DNA of 6,472 nucleotides from Bacteroides sp. (GTDB lineage Bacteria > Bacteroidota > Bacteroidia > Bacteroidales > Bacteroidaceae), in NCBI GenBank assembly GCA_030152865.1, contig JASLIW010000151.1, positions 1 to 6,472 on the forward strand. The letters run 5' to 3'. A model generated the notes under the pieces. It did not search any database. It was given only the letters and a program-made list of their open reading frames with translations, and was not told where the DNA came from. Of this stretch, positions 5,310-6,472 are shown piece by piece. Numbering within the stretch: position 1 is the first letter of the stretch; each line of letters begins with the position of its first letter. The translations under genes and the position numbers were made by a program.

Positions 5310-6388
5310 TTATCGAGAATTAGTAGTGCATCACCATAAGTTCCAAATTGATATCCTTCTTCAAGTGCTACTTCGTAGGCATCCATGACTAAGTCATACC
5401 CACCAAATGCTGCAGCTACCATTAGTTGAGTAGAGTAGGGTAGGTGGAAGTTGGTGACTAAACTATTGGCTACATGGAAGTCATAAGGTGGAAATATAAA
5501 TTTGTTTGTCCAACCAGCATATTCTGTAATGAGTCCTTCAGTAGTTACAACTGTTTCGATTGTTCTCATAACTGTGGTTCCTATTGCACAGATATTTCTT
5601 CTCTCTTCTTTGGCTTTGTTTACAATTTCTACAGCTTCCTTTTCAACCTTTATGGGTTCAGAGTCAACTTTATGTTTGGTTAAGTCTTCAACGTCTATCT
5701 TTCTAAAGTTGCCTAGGCCTGCGTGAAGAGTGATAAAGGCCTTATCTACTCCTTTGATAGCCATTCTCTTCATTAGCTCTCTACTAAAATGCAAGTTGGC
5801 AGAAGGGGCTGTAACGGCACCTTCTTCTTTAGCAAAAATAGACTGAAATCTTTCTTCATCTTCAGGCTCCACCTCTCGATTGATCATATCTTTGGGCAGA
5901 GGTGTCTCACCTAGCGCATAGAGTTCTTCTTTAAATTTTCTGTGTCTAGTTTCCTCGTCGTCATCTTCGTCGCCATCATAAAGGAAGCGCAATGTTCTTC
6001 CTCGTGAGGTGGTGTTATCAATAACTTCTGCAACCATAGACTCATCTTCGCCAAAATAGAGTTTGTTGCCAATTCTAATTTTTCTAGCTGGATCAACTAG
6101 TACATCCCATAATCTTTGATCTTCATTAAGCTCTCTTAGTAAGAACACTTCAATGCGTGCACCGGTCTTCTCCTTTTTTCCGTATAGGCGTGCAGGAAAA
6201 ACCTTTGTGTTATTGAAGATAAATACATCCTTTTCATCAAAGTAATCTAAGATATCCTTGAACTGACGATGTTCAATTTTTCCTGTTTCTTTATGTAGAA
6301 CCATAAGCTTTGACTCATCCCTAAATTTTGCAGGGTGGAGTGCTATACGATCCTTAGGTAAGTTGAATTTGAATTGTGATAATTTCAT
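5306..6388 (-). CDS. queA: S-adenosylmethionine:tRNA ribosyltransferase-isomerase
   Basis: QueA transfers and isomerises the ribosyl part of SAM onto preQ1 at the wobble base of tRNAs with GUN anticodons, forming epoxyqueuosine. The 360-residue protein begins with the family N-terminus MKLSQFKFNLPKDRIALHPA. It continues with FIFNNTKVFPARLYG (57-71), ETPLP (161-165), FAKEEGAVTAPSANLHF (185-201), LHAGLGNFRKIDVEDLTKHK (221-240), AIGTTVMRT (268-276) and TNFHLPYSTQLMVAAAFGGYD (312-332). I chose the ATG at 6388 because the family starts with MKLSQF; an in-frame TTG at 6397 would add three residues. Two features deviate from the textbook sequence: an acidic stretch DGDEDDDEE (138-146) before ETPLP, and PSANLHF where many homologues have PTAGLHF. 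It lies 27 nt after an upstream gene fragment and overlaps folK by four bases. Confidence 0.97.
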   Translation of the reverse strand: MKLSQFKFNLPKDRIALHPAKFRDESKLMVLHKETGKIEHRQFKDILDYFDEKDVFIFNNTKVFPARLYGKKEKTGARIEVFLLRELNEDQRLWDVLVDPARKIRIGNKLYFGEDESMVAEVIDNTTSRGRTLRFLYDGDEDDDEETRHRKFKEELYALGETPLPKDMINREVEPEDEERFQSIFAKEEGAVTAPSANLHFSRELMKRMAIKGVDKAFITLHAGLGNFRKIDVEDLTKHKVDSEPIKVEKEAVEIVNKAKEERRNICAIGTTVMRTIETVVTTEGLITEYAGWTNKFIFPPYDFHVANSLVTNFHLPYSTQLMVAAAFGGYDLVMDAYEVALEEGYQFGTYGDALLILDK

Positions 6389-6415
6389 GCCTATCAATAT
6401 ATGTTATTAATATCT

Positions 6416-6472
6416 TTATTTTTCTGTCGATATGTCTTGTTGGTCAAGCCATTCCATAAACTCATGTGGGTC
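6416..6472 (-). CDS. C-terminal end of an unidentified gene upstream of queA (partial)
   Basis: Reading in from the right edge on the minus strand gives an open frame of 18 codons ending in TAA at 6418-6416, with the residues DPHEFMEWLDQQDISTEK. The charged, helix-like composition and the stop 27 nt before queA fit the tail of a co-directional gene in the same operon. In several Bacteroidota truB lies upstream of queA, but these residues are too few for me to identify the product. No promoter or terminator is seen between this stop and queA. Confidence 0.5.
   Translation of the reverse strand, partial: DPHEFMEWLDQQDISTEK

Noticed and set aside
5474..5726. Two overlapping plus-strand open frames of 69 and 74 codons
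   Set aside because: Both are antisense to conserved parts of queA and have no coding support.
5911..6096. Minus-strand open frame of 61 codons
   Set aside because: It is an alternative frame inside queA; the queA frame there is clearly the conserved one.

Overview
The window comes from the chromosome of a member of the Bacteroidota, most likely in the Cytophagia/Sphingobacteriia/Flavobacteriia range. The evidence is a DUF4271 membrane protein next to a Bacteroidota-type HemD-like protein, the long Bacteroidota form of MetK, AT-rich sequence with almost no Shine-Dalgarno sites, and promoter candidates matching the Bacteroidota pattern TTG...TAnnTTTG. All recognisable genes are on the minus strand, so transcription runs from right to left. 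No tRNA, rRNA, CRISPR array, insertion sequence or other mobile element was seen. This is ordinary, densely packed core genome.

In transcription order, the right part (6472 to about 4824) holds the last 18 codons of an unidentified gene, then queA (queuosine tRNA modification) and folK (folate synthesis). queA and folK overlap by four bases at ATGA. A good TTG-18 nt-TAACTTTG promoter follows folK and should drive metK (SAM synthetase) through a leader of about 140 nt that contains inverted repeats. metK ends at a strong intrinsic terminator at about 3263-3309.

The left part (3205 to 1) looks like a second transcription unit: a LOG-family nucleotide phosphoribohydrolase, a six-helix DUF4271 membrane protein, a HemD-like protein starting with TTG, rnpA, yidD and a TatD-family metal-dependent hydrolase cut by the window edge. 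Spacing is tight (10 nt, 18 nt, 75 nt, then overlaps of 8 and 4 nt). The only larger gap, between hemD and rnpA, holds a perfect 10-bp inverted repeat and a third complementary arm, which could form alternative hairpins and tune readthrough into rnpA.

Functionally the window mixes tRNA maturation and modification (RnpA, QueA), cofactor and methyl-donor supply (FolK, MetK, possibly HemD) and envelope protein insertion (YidD). No new defence or mobile system is present. The points most worth a second look are the HemD-like/DUF4271 pair, the putative attenuator before rnpA, and the metK leader.
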